From Brevibacterium ravenspurgense (GTDB lineage: Bacteria > Actinomycetota > Actinomycetes > Actinomycetales > Brevibacteriaceae), in the NCBI RefSeq assembly GCF_001584615.1, contig NZ_LQQC01000006.1, forward strand, positions 1-44,066: a stretch of DNA of 44,066 nucleotides, in the 5' to 3' direction. Position 1 is the first letter of the stretch. Each line of letters starts with the position of its first letter. The notes below the pieces were generated by a model. It ran no database searches, was not told the DNA's origin, and was given only the letters and a program-made list of their open reading frames with translations. Below, piece after piece: positions 9,899-17,239 of the stretch. The translations under genes were made by a program, and so were the position numbers.

Positions 9899-10729
9899 GT
9901 GTACAGATGGTTTCGCGCCCTCGTGGCCTTGGTCGGAGCGCTCGCTTTGGGGGCAACCTCCCTCTTGGGAAGCTACCCGCTCGCCGGCGAGGCCGTTGCC
10001 GTCATACCCGTGGCCCTGGCAACAGCTGCTCTCGTCGGCGTTCTCGCCTTCGGCTGGCCGCGTCTGACTGACTCCCCACAGCGCTGGCTGACGTCGATCA
10101 TGCTGTTCGTGTTCGGCCTGGCCGGCATGGGCAGCACGTGGATGAGCATCTATCCGCCGCACCTGGAGTGGCTGCCGCTGCTGACGGGCTTGGCCCTGCT
10201 GTGGGCGTTCGTGCAGAACCTGGCACGCGGCATTGAGGCCTCAAACGCCGTGGCCAATGTGTCGGCGCAGGTGGCGGGTGTCGTCGTGACGCTCGCGGCG
10301 TGTTCGTGGGCCGCGAGTTTCCGCCTGCCGGGCGATGAGTCGGCGATCATCATCGGCCTGTCCGCCATTTTCTTGGCTCAATGCGCATCCATCCTGCCGT
10401 TCCCGGCCCGCTACACGTCGCCGTTGGCGATCATCGCGGGGCTCGTCGGCGCGCTCATCGCCTACTCCGCTTGGTGGTATCCGACCCAGACTCTCGTTTC
10501 AGCGAGCATCATGGGCGTGCTGCTCGGCGGTCTCGTCGCCGCTGTTGACCGCGCGCTCGCCCCGATTGCCGTCGGCCGCTTCCATGCGCGCAGTCCCAGG
10601 CGCAGTCCCAACCGCAGCAAAGTCCGCGAAGTCGGCGTCAACCTCACCCTGGGCGGAACACCTATTGCGCTCGGCGGTGTGGTTGTCTACATCTTCGATC
10701 AGCTGCCGCTGATCTTTCCCATGATCTGA
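9899..10729 (+). CDS. polytopic membrane protein, unknown function
   Basis: The 276-aa product is very hydrophobic, with about eight predicted membrane segments. The first begins immediately after the start (FRALVALVGALALGATSLLG), and another lies at the extreme C-terminus. A basic cytoplasmic loop, HARSPRRSPNRSKVREV, occurs around residues 228-244. No catalytic or transport motif is recognised. The GTG start is weakly supported by AGGG a few bases upstream. It is divergent from mshD with 115 bp between them. It resembles the uncharacterised conserved membrane proteins found next to mycothiol and phosphate genes in actinobacteria, but I do not assign a function. Confidence 0.75.
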   Translation: MYRWFRALVALVGALALGATSLLGSYPLAGEAVAVIPVALATAALVGVLAFGWPRLTDSPQRWLTSIMLFVFGLAGMGSTWMSIYPPHLEWLPLLTGLALLWAFVQNLARGIEASNAVANVSAQVAGVVVTLAACSWAASFRLPGDESAIIIGLSAIFLAQCASILPFPARYTSPLAIIAGLVGALIAYSAWWYPTQTLVSASIMGVLLGGLVAAVDRALAPIAVGRFHARSPRRSPNRSKVREVGVNLTLGGTPIALGGVVVYIFDQLPLIFPMI

Positions 10730-10802
10730 CCTGATCTGTGACCGGGTGGTCAGGTCGACTGACGATGTGCCGGGCGCGTCTTCTTTCCAATCGCGCCCTG
10801 GG

Positions 10803-10808
10803 TACACT
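10803..10808 (+). promoter_or_regulatory. -10 box of a probable leaderless transcript
   Basis: TACACT ends six bases before the ATG at 10815, so transcription should begin at or next to the start codon. The gene has no Shine-Dalgarno sequence. Confidence 0.55.
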
Positions 10809-10814
10809 GAAGGC

Positions 10815-10931
10815 ATGGATAACTTCGTGGTTCTCGAAACCTTCTTCACCGTTCTTGTTGCCCTCGCCGGCCTCGGCACCATCGGTGTTGCGGCCAAGGT
10901 CATCACCAACCTCTTCAAGAGCCGCCGCTGA
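10815..10931 (+). CDS. 38-aa single-span membrane peptide
   Basis: The product is MDNFVVLETFFTVLVALAGL, then GTIGVAAKVITNLFKSRR, 38 aa in all. It has a short acidic N-terminus, one membrane helix and a basic C-terminus. Codon use matches its neighbours. A TACACT box six bases before the ATG suggests a leaderless message, and no ribosome site is visible. Its stop overlaps the ATG of the nitrobindin-like gene (TGATG). That gene also lacks a ribosome site, so its translation probably depends on this peptide gene. No family is recognised. It could be a true micro-protein or mainly a translational leader. Confidence 0.7.
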   Translation: MDNFVVLETFFTVLVALAGLGTIGVAAKVITNLFKSRR

Positions 10932-11533
10932 TGGTCACCGAAATCCCTACGGACCTCGCTCCTGAGCTTGTGCCGCTGGCATGGGTCATCGGGTCCTGGG
11001 AGGGTGTCGGCGTTGTCGGCTACGCTGACGCTCCCGACACCCAGTTCGGCCAGCGCATCGACTTCGTCGCCCCTGTCGGAGCCCCGTTCCTGCACTACAC
11101 GGCGCAGGCGTACACGCTTGACGACGACGGCAAGATCGACAAGACGCTGACCATGGAAACCGGCATCTGGCAGCTGGTGCGCAAGCGCGAGGCCCACGAT
11201 GCCGGTCCGGGACTCATGGTGCCCACCGCGGACACCCCGTTCACGACGGCTGACTCCGTCGAAAAGCTGCGCGGAGACGACGACGCTTTCGAACTCGAAG
11301 TCTCGATCGTGCAGCCGCACGGCATCATGGAGCTCTACACCGGTCGCGTCAAGGGCCCGCGTATTGACTTGGCCACTGACCTCGTTGCCCGCACCACCAC
11401 CTCGAAGGAATACAAGTCCTCCACCCGCATGTACGGGCTGGTCGAAGGTGATCTTCTGTGGGCATGGGACATGGCCGCGCTCGGCAACCCGCTGGGCAGC
11501 CACGCTTCAGCGCGGCTGAAGAAGGTCGCCTGA
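10931..11533 (+). CDS. nitrobindin-like heme-binding beta-barrel protein
   Basis: The 200-aa protein matches the nitrobindin/FABP-like (THAP4 C-terminal) family: a small ten-stranded barrel that binds heme b and reacts with nitric oxide or peroxynitrite. The hallmark is the N-terminal GSWEGVGVVGY following LAWVI. Further strands include FLHYTAQAYTL, METGIWQLV and ELEVSIVQPHGIMELYTG. The expected proximal histidine lies near the C-terminus, possibly in the GSHASARLKKV region. The ATG overlaps the stop of the 38-aa peptide gene, implying coupled translation. Assignment rests on motif and fold pattern. Confidence 0.82.
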   Translation: MVTEIPTDLAPELVPLAWVIGSWEGVGVVGYADAPDTQFGQRIDFVAPVGAPFLHYTAQAYTLDDDGKIDKTLTMETGIWQLVRKREAHDAGPGLMVPTADTPFTTADSVEKLRGDDDAFELEVSIVQPHGIMELYTGRVKGPRIDLATDLVARTTTSKEYKSSTRMYGLVEGDLLWAWDMAALGNPLGSHASARLKKVA

Positions 11534-11543
11534 CAAGGTTTCC

Positions 11544-12236
11544 ATGACGGTCGACCACACCGCCGAATACCCTCTGGATTGGTACGACGGGCCGACACTC
11601 GAAGAGCGCAGACGCCGCAGACGGCGCAATCTGGCGATCTTCGTGTCAATCTTCGTTGTGCTCGCAGTCATTGCGGGGTTCCTCGTGGCGGTCGTGGGGA
11701 CGGCTACGGTGCGGTATCAGAACATCCGCGCCCATGCGGACAGCGCGGTTGAAGCGGCCAGGCAGTTCGCTGATGATCTCCGCGACGACCCGCAGAATGC
11801 CGAAGCTTCACGGAAGAAGGCCTCGGACGAACTGCACGCGGCGCGTAAGGAAATCGACAAGTTCCCCATGCCGGTTCTGCGCAAGTCCACTGACCTCGAC
11901 ACGAACGTGAGCATCGTTGCCACGATCCTCGACCAGTTCATCATCGTCGTCGATGAAGCTGCACCGACCGTGGTCAAACTCGCCCAGTCGACTTCGGCCT
12001 TCAAGGGCGAAGACGACCAGTCGCTGGCCGAGCGCATCAGTGCGCTGAAGGACCTTGGAACGGCAGCGGCCGACACTCCGGAGGCTATGAAGAAGCTCAA
12101 AGGCGCCCGAGACACTCTCAACAATGTGGATGAGACCGGTGCGTGGAGGTCAGTGCGCTCACAGCTGTACAAGTCCCAGGATGTGCTGAACGAGACGTAC
12201 GACACTTTGAAGCCCACAACCCGGCTTGCGTCCTAG
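11544..12236 (+). CDS. membrane-anchored helical protein, unknown
   Basis: The 230-aa product starts with about 20 soluble residues and a strongly basic run (EERRRRRRRN). One membrane helix follows at roughly residues 32-55. The remaining ~175 residues are predicted helical and extracytoplasmic, rich in Ala, Lys and Asp with heptad-like spacing. By the positive-inside rule the N-terminus is cytoplasmic. No enzymatic motif is seen. AAGG lies five bases before the ATG, and the gene follows the nitrobindin-like gene by 10 bp, so the two are probably co-transcribed. Confidence 0.75.
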   Translation: MTVDHTAEYPLDWYDGPTLEERRRRRRRNLAIFVSIFVVLAVIAGFLVAVVGTATVRYQNIRAHADSAVEAARQFADDLRDDPQNAEASRKKASDELHAARKEIDKFPMPVLRKSTDLDTNVSIVATILDQFIIVVDEAAPTVVKLAQSTSAFKGEDDQSLAERISALKDLGTAAADTPEAMKKLKGARDTLNNVDETGAWRSVRSQLYKSQDVLNETYDTLKPTTRLAS

Positions 12237-12312
12237 CAGCACTGTAGGCACACAGCCGTTCTGGACTGAGAAGCCTCAACGCAGTATTCCCCGTCGAACA
12301 GTCAGGAGATTC

Positions 12313-13431
12313 GTGAATTCGCTTCGCTACCCCCGCTCTGCAGCCGTCTACGGCATCGACGAACGCGCAGACGAAGTCCAGCACTTCGGCATGCCGCTGA
12401 AAGAACAGCGTGACCTCGCTGCAGGCCGTGCTGTCGCTGACCTTTCGAGCTTCCGCGTGTACACGCTCACCGGCGAAGACCGTCTGCGCTGGCTTCACTC
12501 CCTGACAACGCAGTCACTGGAGAACCTGCCGGCGGGCACGAGCACTGAAACGCTGATCCTGTCGGCCACCGGGCACATCGAACACTGGGTGCGGATCATC
12601 GCGGAAGAGGACAGCCTGTGGCTGATCTTCGAAACGGGCGGTGAAGAAGCTGTCGAATGGCTGAATTCGATGCGCTTCATGATGCGCGCAGAAATCACTG
12701 ACCGCACGCCTGAGTTCCAGAGCGTCGGCACGGTCGGCCCCGCACCGGAAGGGCTTCCCGTCCAAGCCGAGTGGAACGACCCGTGGCCTGCAATCGGAGC
12801 CGGCTCCGCCTCGTATGCTGCCCTCGACTTGGGCCAGGAACAGGCTTCACCGAAACACCCGGGCCACACGAACGACCTGCGCATCCAGCTGTGCCCGCGG
12901 GAGCAGCTGCGCGACTGGCAGCCCGGCGGCGTTGCCGGCCGCGACGCCTGGGAGGCCCTGAGGATCGAGAACTGGCGGCCGTCCCCGCAGGACGTTGACT
13001 CGAAAACGCTCGTGGGCGAACTCGACGTGCTGCGCACCGCAGTACATCTGGCCAAGGGCTGCTACCGCGGTCAGGAAGCCGTAGCCCGTGTGCACAACCT
13101 GGGTCAGGTGCCGCGCCGCCTGGTGTTCCTGCACGTCGACGGTTCGACTCACACCATTCCGCGCCCGGGCGCGGAAGTCTATGCCGAAGTCCGAGGTGCC
13201 GAAAGGGTGATCGGGCACCTGACCTCGACCGCGATCCACTACGAGTACGGGCCCGTGGCGCTTGCTCTGATCCGCCGCGGAACCAGCCCTGACGCACAGC
13301 TGCTGGTTGCCGGAGACGAAGACGAAAAGCTGCCGACCACGGTCGAAGAAATCGTTGCCTTCAAACGCGAAAACCGCGTCGGCCTGCCGCAGATCAATCG
13401 CGAAGTTGATCTTCGTCGGTTTGGCAGGTGA
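12313..13431 (+). CDS. ygfZ: folate-binding YgfZ/GcvT-like protein
   Basis: The protein belongs to the tetrahydrofolate-binding YgfZ/IbaG57 family, which assists maturation or repair of certain iron-sulfur enzymes. The diagnostic KGCYRGQEAVARV segment is present, with the reactive cysteine of the family's K-G-C-Y-x-G-Q-E signature. A GcvT-like N-terminal fold precedes it (residues ~25-230). I choose the GTG at 12313, which has AGGAG upstream and gives 372 aa. An open frame continues back to 12226, overlapping the previous gene, but adds non-family sequence. Confidence 0.9.
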   Translation: MNSLRYPRSAAVYGIDERADEVQHFGMPLKEQRDLAAGRAVADLSSFRVYTLTGEDRLRWLHSLTTQSLENLPAGTSTETLILSATGHIEHWVRIIAEEDSLWLIFETGGEEAVEWLNSMRFMMRAEITDRTPEFQSVGTVGPAPEGLPVQAEWNDPWPAIGAGSASYAALDLGQEQASPKHPGHTNDLRIQLCPREQLRDWQPGGVAGRDAWEALRIENWRPSPQDVDSKTLVGELDVLRTAVHLAKGCYRGQEAVARVHNLGQVPRRLVFLHVDGSTHTIPRPGAEVYAEVRGAERVIGHLTSTAIHYEYGPVALALIRRGTSPDAQLLVAGDEDEKLPTTVEEIVAFKRENRVGLPQINREVDLRRFGR

Positions 13432-13461
13432 GCCGGTCTGCACGAACGCGTCAGAGAGTTC

Positions 13462-13467
13462 TACACT
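13462..13467 (+). promoter_or_regulatory. -10 box of probable leaderless gabT transcript
   Basis: TACACT ends six bases before the gabT ATG, the same arrangement as at 10803. No Shine-Dalgarno sequence precedes the ATG. Confidence 0.55.
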
Positions 13468-13473
13468 GACCTC

Positions 13474-14841
13474 ATGACTACGTTGGAGCAGGGCGGGCAG
13501 AGCCTGCCGCAGGAACGCAAACTTGTAACTGAAATCCCCGGACCGAAGTCCCGTGAACTCGAGCAGCGCCGCAAGGCCGCAGTGTGTGCCGGTGTCGGCA
13601 GTTCGCTGCCGGCCTACATCGTCGCCGGCGGTGGGGGCATCCTCAAGGACATCGACGGGAACCAGATCATCGACCTGGGTGCAGGCATCGCCGTCACGAA
13701 CGTCGGCAACTCGAACCCGCGCGTGGTGAACCGTGCCAAGGAGGCACTGGAAGCGTTCACCCACACGTGCTTCATGGTCAACCCGTACGAGGCGTACGTT
13801 GAAGTTGCCGAAGCACTCAACCGCCTGACCCCCGGCGACCACGAAAAGCGCACCCTGCTTCTGAACTCGGGTGCCGAAGCGGTCGAAAACGCCGTCAAGA
13901 TCGCCCGCAGCTACACCAAGCGCAACGCGGTTGTCGTGTTCGACCACGCCTACCACGGCCGCACCAACCTCACGATGGCCATGACCGCGAAGGCCATGCC
14001 GTACAAGAAGGGCTTCGGCCCGTTCGCCGGCGAGGTCTACCGCGCACCCATGTCCTACCCGTTCCGCGACAACGCCGCATACGGCACCAAGCTGTCCGGT
14101 GAAGAGGCCGCTAAGCGCGTCACCACCATGATCGACAAGCAGATCGGCGCTGAAGAAGTCGCTGCGATCGTCATCGAGCCCATCCAGGGTGAGGGCGGAT
14201 TCATCGTCCCCGCTGAAGGCTTCCTGCCGGCTCTGCAGGAGTACGCGCAGAAGAACGGAATCGTCTTCGTCGTTGACGAAGTCCAGGCCGGATTTGCTCG
14301 CACCGGCAAGATGTTCGCTTCCGAATGGGAGGGCATCACACCTGACCTCGTCACCACCGCTAAGGGCATCGCCGGCGGTCTGCCGCTGTCGGCAGTCACC
14401 GGTCGCGCCGACATCATGGACGCGGTGCACGGCGGTGGCCTGGGCGGCACCTACTCCGGCAACCCGGTTGCCGTTGCCGGTGCTCTCGGCGCCATCGAAG
14501 CCTACGAACAGGACGGTCTCGCCCAGCGTGCTCTCGAGATCGGCGAAAAGATGGTTGACCGCTGCACCAAGCTGCAGTCGCGTTTCGCCGAAGTCGGCGA
14601 CATCCGCGGCCGCGGTGCTATGCAGGCTGTCGAACTCGTTGTCGAAGGCACCACTGAACCGCACCCCACGCTCGCCGGTGATGTCGTCAAGTACTGCGCT
14701 GAACAGGGCGTTCTCGTTCTGTCCACCGGTACGTTCGGCAACGTGCTGCGCTTCCTGCCGCCGCTGACCATCTCCGACGAACTCCTCGACGACGCATTCG
14801 ACGTCATGGAAGAGGCTTTCGCCAAGGCACTCGGCAAATGA
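13474..14841 (+). CDS. gabT: 4-aminobutyrate aminotransferase
   Basis: This is a class-III PLP aminotransferase, most like GABA transaminase, which converts GABA and 2-oxoglutarate to succinate semialdehyde and glutamate. The 455-aa protein shows the cofactor phosphate loop NSGAEAVENAVKIAR, FDHAYHGRTN, the PLP-ring aspartate in VVDEVQAGFARTG, and Lys297 in TTAKGIAGG as the Schiff-base lysine. The GGLGGTYSGNPVAVA segment is also typical. No succinate-semialdehyde dehydrogenase lies next to it. The only candidate GABA importer in the window is the permease at 34629-36026. Related ornithine-type aminotransferases share these motifs, so the substrate is likely but not proven. Confidence 0.9.
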   Translation: MTTLEQGGQSLPQERKLVTEIPGPKSRELEQRRKAAVCAGVGSSLPAYIVAGGGGILKDIDGNQIIDLGAGIAVTNVGNSNPRVVNRAKEALEAFTHTCFMVNPYEAYVEVAEALNRLTPGDHEKRTLLLNSGAEAVENAVKIARSYTKRNAVVVFDHAYHGRTNLTMAMTAKAMPYKKGFGPFAGEVYRAPMSYPFRDNAAYGTKLSGEEAAKRVTTMIDKQIGAEEVAAIVIEPIQGEGGFIVPAEGFLPALQEYAQKNGIVFVVDEVQAGFARTGKMFASEWEGITPDLVTTAKGIAGGLPLSAVTGRADIMDAVHGGGLGGTYSGNPVAVAGALGAIEAYEQDGLAQRALEIGEKMVDRCTKLQSRFAEVGDIRGRGAMQAVELVVEGTTEPHPTLAGDVVKYCAEQGVLVLSTGTFGNVLRFLPPLTISDELLDDAFDVMEEAFAKALGK

Positions 14842-14847
14842 TCTGAA

Positions 14848-14878
14848 CCGCGCGGTGGGGCTTGCCCTCACCGCGCGG
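14848..14878 (+). terminator. gabT terminator hairpin
   Basis: A 10-bp stem (14848-14857 with 14869-14878) is extended by an inner GGGC/GCCC pair, seven bases after the gabT stop region. There is no U-tract. It is followed at once by a second, longer hairpin. Confidence 0.65.
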
Positions 14879-14885
14879 CTAAGCC

Positions 14886-14937
14886 GCAGAAACGCTTCCG
14901 GCCGCTGCAATCACGCAGCGGCCGGAAGCGTTTCTGC
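14886..14937. terminator. 23-bp perfect bidirectional hairpin
   Basis: 14886-14908 and 14915-14937 are perfect inverted complements with a 6-nt loop. The hairpin lies between the convergent gabT and BASS-transporter genes, ending five bases from the latter's stop. It probably terminates both transcripts. Confidence 0.8.
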
Positions 14938-14941
14938 TGTT

Positions 14942-15958
14942 CTAGTCGGCTTTAGCCCTGGCAAACAGCGCGGCGATGATTGCTCCGGACACGTTGTGCC
15001 ACACGCTGAAAACAGCGGCCGGCAGTGCTGCGAGAGGTGAAAAATAGGCTGCGGCAAGGGACGCTGCCAGCCCGGAGTTCTGCATGCCCACCTCAATGGA
15101 CAGTGCGCGGCGCTGGGCGGGGGACAGGCCCGTGAGCCTGGCGGCTCCATAGCCCAGCGCCAGGCCGATGGCGTTGTGCAGGATGACGGCCAGCAGAACA
15201 ATGAGCCCGGCGGATGCCAGGCTGCTCTTGGAACCGGCAACGACCACCGCGACGATCAGCGTGATCGTGATGGTCGACAGCCACGGCAGGGCCGGTGCGA
15301 CGGCCTCCACGGCACGTGCCGCAAACAGCCGCACGACGACACCCAAAACGACCGGCACGAACACGGTTTTGACGATCGAGAGCATCATCGCCCCGGCCGA
15401 CACCTCGAGGTAGGAACCGGCAAGCCACAGTGTGAGGACCGGCGTGAGCAGGGGAGCCAGCAGCGTTGACACCGTCGTCACGGTCACCGACAGCGCAACA
15501 TCGCCGCGCGACAGGTAGGTGACAACGTTCGATGCTGTGCCGCCGGGCGCACAGCCTACGAGGATGACGCCGACGGCCAGCATGGGCTCCAGGCCCAGCA
15601 GGCGGACGATTGCCAGTCCGGCCAGCGGCATGATGGTGAACTGCAGAGCAACACCGATCAGCACTGCCCAGGGGCGCTTGGCGATGCGGGCGAAGTCCGG
15701 CATCGTGAGCGTCAGCCCCATGAGGAACATGACCACGCCCAGTGCCCACGGGATCGCGGGGCTCATCGCCACGAGCGTGTCGGATGCGGCGACTCCCAGC
15801 AGCCCGCCGAGCACCACCAGTACCGGGAACGCCGTCACGGCCAGTCGTGCGCTGCGGGTCTGCTGGTCGCCGGCTGCTCTGCCTGTGTGTGCTGCTGACG
15901 AGGTGCCGCTCCCGCGGCCGCTGTCATCTTTGGGTGTGTTCGTGTTCCCGGGTGCCAT
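14942..15958 (-). CDS. BASS-family (bile acid:Na+ symporter-like) transporter
   Basis: The product is a membrane carrier of the bile acid:sodium symporter family. After a ~45-residue polar N-terminus it has about nine to ten predicted helices. Family segments are VGVILVGCAPGGTASNVVTYL (cut here to its core CAPGGTASN) and EVGMQNSGLAASLA. Both are unwound-helix ion/substrate sites in this fold. Bacterial relatives carry organic acids or pantoate-type anions, and the substrate cannot be told from sequence. The ATG at 15958 gives 338 aa and has a TAGATT box seven bases upstream, suggesting a leaderless message. An open frame extends to 16051. Confidence 0.85.
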   Translation of the reverse strand: MAPGNTNTPKDDSGRGSGTSSAAHTGRAAGDQQTRSARLAVTAFPVLVVLGGLLGVAASDTLVAMSPAIPWALGVVMFLMGLTLTMPDFARIAKRPWAVLIGVALQFTIMPLAGLAIVRLLGLEPMLAVGVILVGCAPGGTASNVVTYLSRGDVALSVTVTTVSTLLAPLLTPVLTLWLAGSYLEVSAGAMMLSIVKTVFVPVVLGVVVRLFAARAVEAVAPALPWLSTITITLIVAVVVAGSKSSLASAGLIVLLAVILHNAIGLALGYGAARLTGLSPAQRRALSIEVGMQNSGLAASLAAAYFSPLAALPAAVFSVWHNVSGAIIAALFARAKAD

Positions 15959-15965
15959 AGCGGGT

Positions 15966-15971
15966 AATCTA
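15966..15971 (-). promoter_or_regulatory. -10 box of probable leaderless BASS-gene transcript
   Basis: TAGATT on the minus strand is seven bases upstream of the ATG at 15958. No ribosome site is visible. Confidence 0.5.
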
Positions 15972-16027
15972 CGCGCCGATTCGCTTTCAGCCCAGTGAAA
16001 TCTCACATGGCAAGAGGGCAGCAGACC

Positions 16028-16086
16028 CCCAGCCCCGCCTCGGCAGCCCACCCCAGCCCCGCCTCGGTATCCCAGCCCCGCCTCGG
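16028..16086. repeat. three 16-bp direct repeats CCCAGCCCCGCCTCGG
   Basis: Identical 16-bp copies start at 16028, 16052 and 16071 (spacing 24 and 19). They lie in the non-coding space between the BASS gene and the monooxygenase gene at 16130. The core resembles the minus-strand motif AGCCCCACCTCCGCCTCGG that recurs in the large array at 31273-31998, differing by a 5-bp insert. Confidence 0.8.
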
Positions 16087-16129
16087 CGACCTGAGGGAAT
16101 TACTCGCGGCTCAGGGGTGTTCCGGGATT

Positions 16130-17218
16130 ATGACTGAATCACCGTTGAAGCTTTCGATTCTTGACCTTGTGCCGGTACGCGGCGAGCAGACCACCAGTGA
16201 TGCCCTGCGGGCCTCGAAGTCGTTTGTGGAAAAGGCCGATGCGCTGGGCTACACCCGCTACTGGGTGGCTGAGCACCACAACATGCCGGCCATTGCATCG
16301 AGCCACCCGGCTGTCGAGCTCATGCACTTAGGCCAGAACACCAAGCAGATCCGCTTGGGCTCCGGCGGTGTCATGCTGCCCAACCACGCTCCGTATTCCG
16401 TTGCCGAGCAGTTCTCCCTGCTGGCTGCCGTCTACGGTGACCGGATTGATCTGGGCATTGGGCGTGCACCGGGCACCGACCCGTTTACGCGCATGGCCAT
16501 GTGGGGTCACCTGGGGGATGGCCAGGTGGTCAATCGTGAAGGCCAGCCGGTTGACCCGGTGGAGTACTTCCCGCAGCACGTCATGGACATTCTGCGCCTG
16601 CTGAGCCCGGAGGGCCTGGACGTGGAGCTGTTCGGCGATCGCAAGCACACTCTGCGCGCTACCCCGAAGCTTGAGGTCAATCCGGCAGCCCAGGTGTGGC
16701 TTCTGGGTTCGAGCAATTACTCAAGCCAGCTGGCAGCAGCCCTGGGGCTGCCCTACGTGTTCGCCAATCACTTTGCCGGCCGGGGTGCACAGCAGGCCAT
16801 GCAGACGTACCGTGACCAGTTCGAAGCAAGCCAGTTCGGAAGCCAGCCGCGCAGCTTCATGACGGCGAACGTCGTTGTTGCTGAAACCGAGGAAGAGGCC
16901 TGGAACCTCGCGCAGCCGTTCCTGTACCAGATGGCGAACCTGCGGGTGGGTGCTCCCATGCGCTCCATGCCGACGGTCGGGCGGGAAACCGACGAGGTCA
17001 TGTCCGCAGGCCACCGCGCCGTGGCGGACAAACTCGCGCAGACCTACATCATCGGCACACCGAAGGACGCCGCTCGTCAGCTGCGCGAACTGGCAGCCGA
17101 GGGCGGCGTCGACGAAGTGATGATGCAGGCGGTAGCTGGCGGTTACCCGGACGAGGACCTGGGCACTTCGGTCGCCCGAGAGCGGACTCTCGAGCTTCTG
17201 GCCGAAGAGCTCTTCTGA
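16130..17218 (+). CDS. luciferase-like FMN-dependent monooxygenase family protein
   Basis: The protein has the bacterial luciferase-like TIM barrel and resembles the single-component MsnO8/YhbW-type alkanal-monooxygenase-like group, which binds FMN/F420-type flavins. Family features are SILDLVPV at the start, YWVAEHHNMP, SSHPAVELMHLGQ, the GSGGVMLPNHAPY loop, RIDLGIGRAPGTDP and the C-terminal YIIGTPKDAARQL. The ATG at 16130 gives 362 aa and starts directly at the first barrel strand. An upstream ATG at 15995 would translate the direct repeats at 16028-16086 and is rejected. The physiological substrate is unknown. Confidence 0.87.
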   Translation: MTESPLKLSILDLVPVRGEQTTSDALRASKSFVEKADALGYTRYWVAEHHNMPAIASSHPAVELMHLGQNTKQIRLGSGGVMLPNHAPYSVAEQFSLLAAVYGDRIDLGIGRAPGTDPFTRMAMWGHLGDGQVVNREGQPVDPVEYFPQHVMDILRLLSPEGLDVELFGDRKHTLRATPKLEVNPAAQVWLLGSSNYSSQLAAALGLPYVFANHFAGRGAQQAMQTYRDQFEASQFGSQPRSFMTANVVVAETEEEAWNLAQPFLYQMANLRVGAPMRSMPTVGRETDEVMSAGHRAVADKLAQTYIIGTPKDAARQLRELAAEGGVDEVMMQAVAGGYPDEDLGTSVARERTLELLAEELF

Positions 17219-17239
17219 TCCTCTAGCTTCCCGGGGCTC

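Noticed and set aside
12847..14910. Minus-strand open frame of 687 codons opposite ygfZ and gabT
   Set aside because: Antisense frame of two clear genes in high-GC DNA, also crossing their intergenic region; no motifs.
15995..16129. N-terminal extension of the luciferase-like monooxygenase
   Set aside because: It would translate the 16-bp direct repeats and does not match the family; the ATG at 16130 begins exactly at the first barrel strand.
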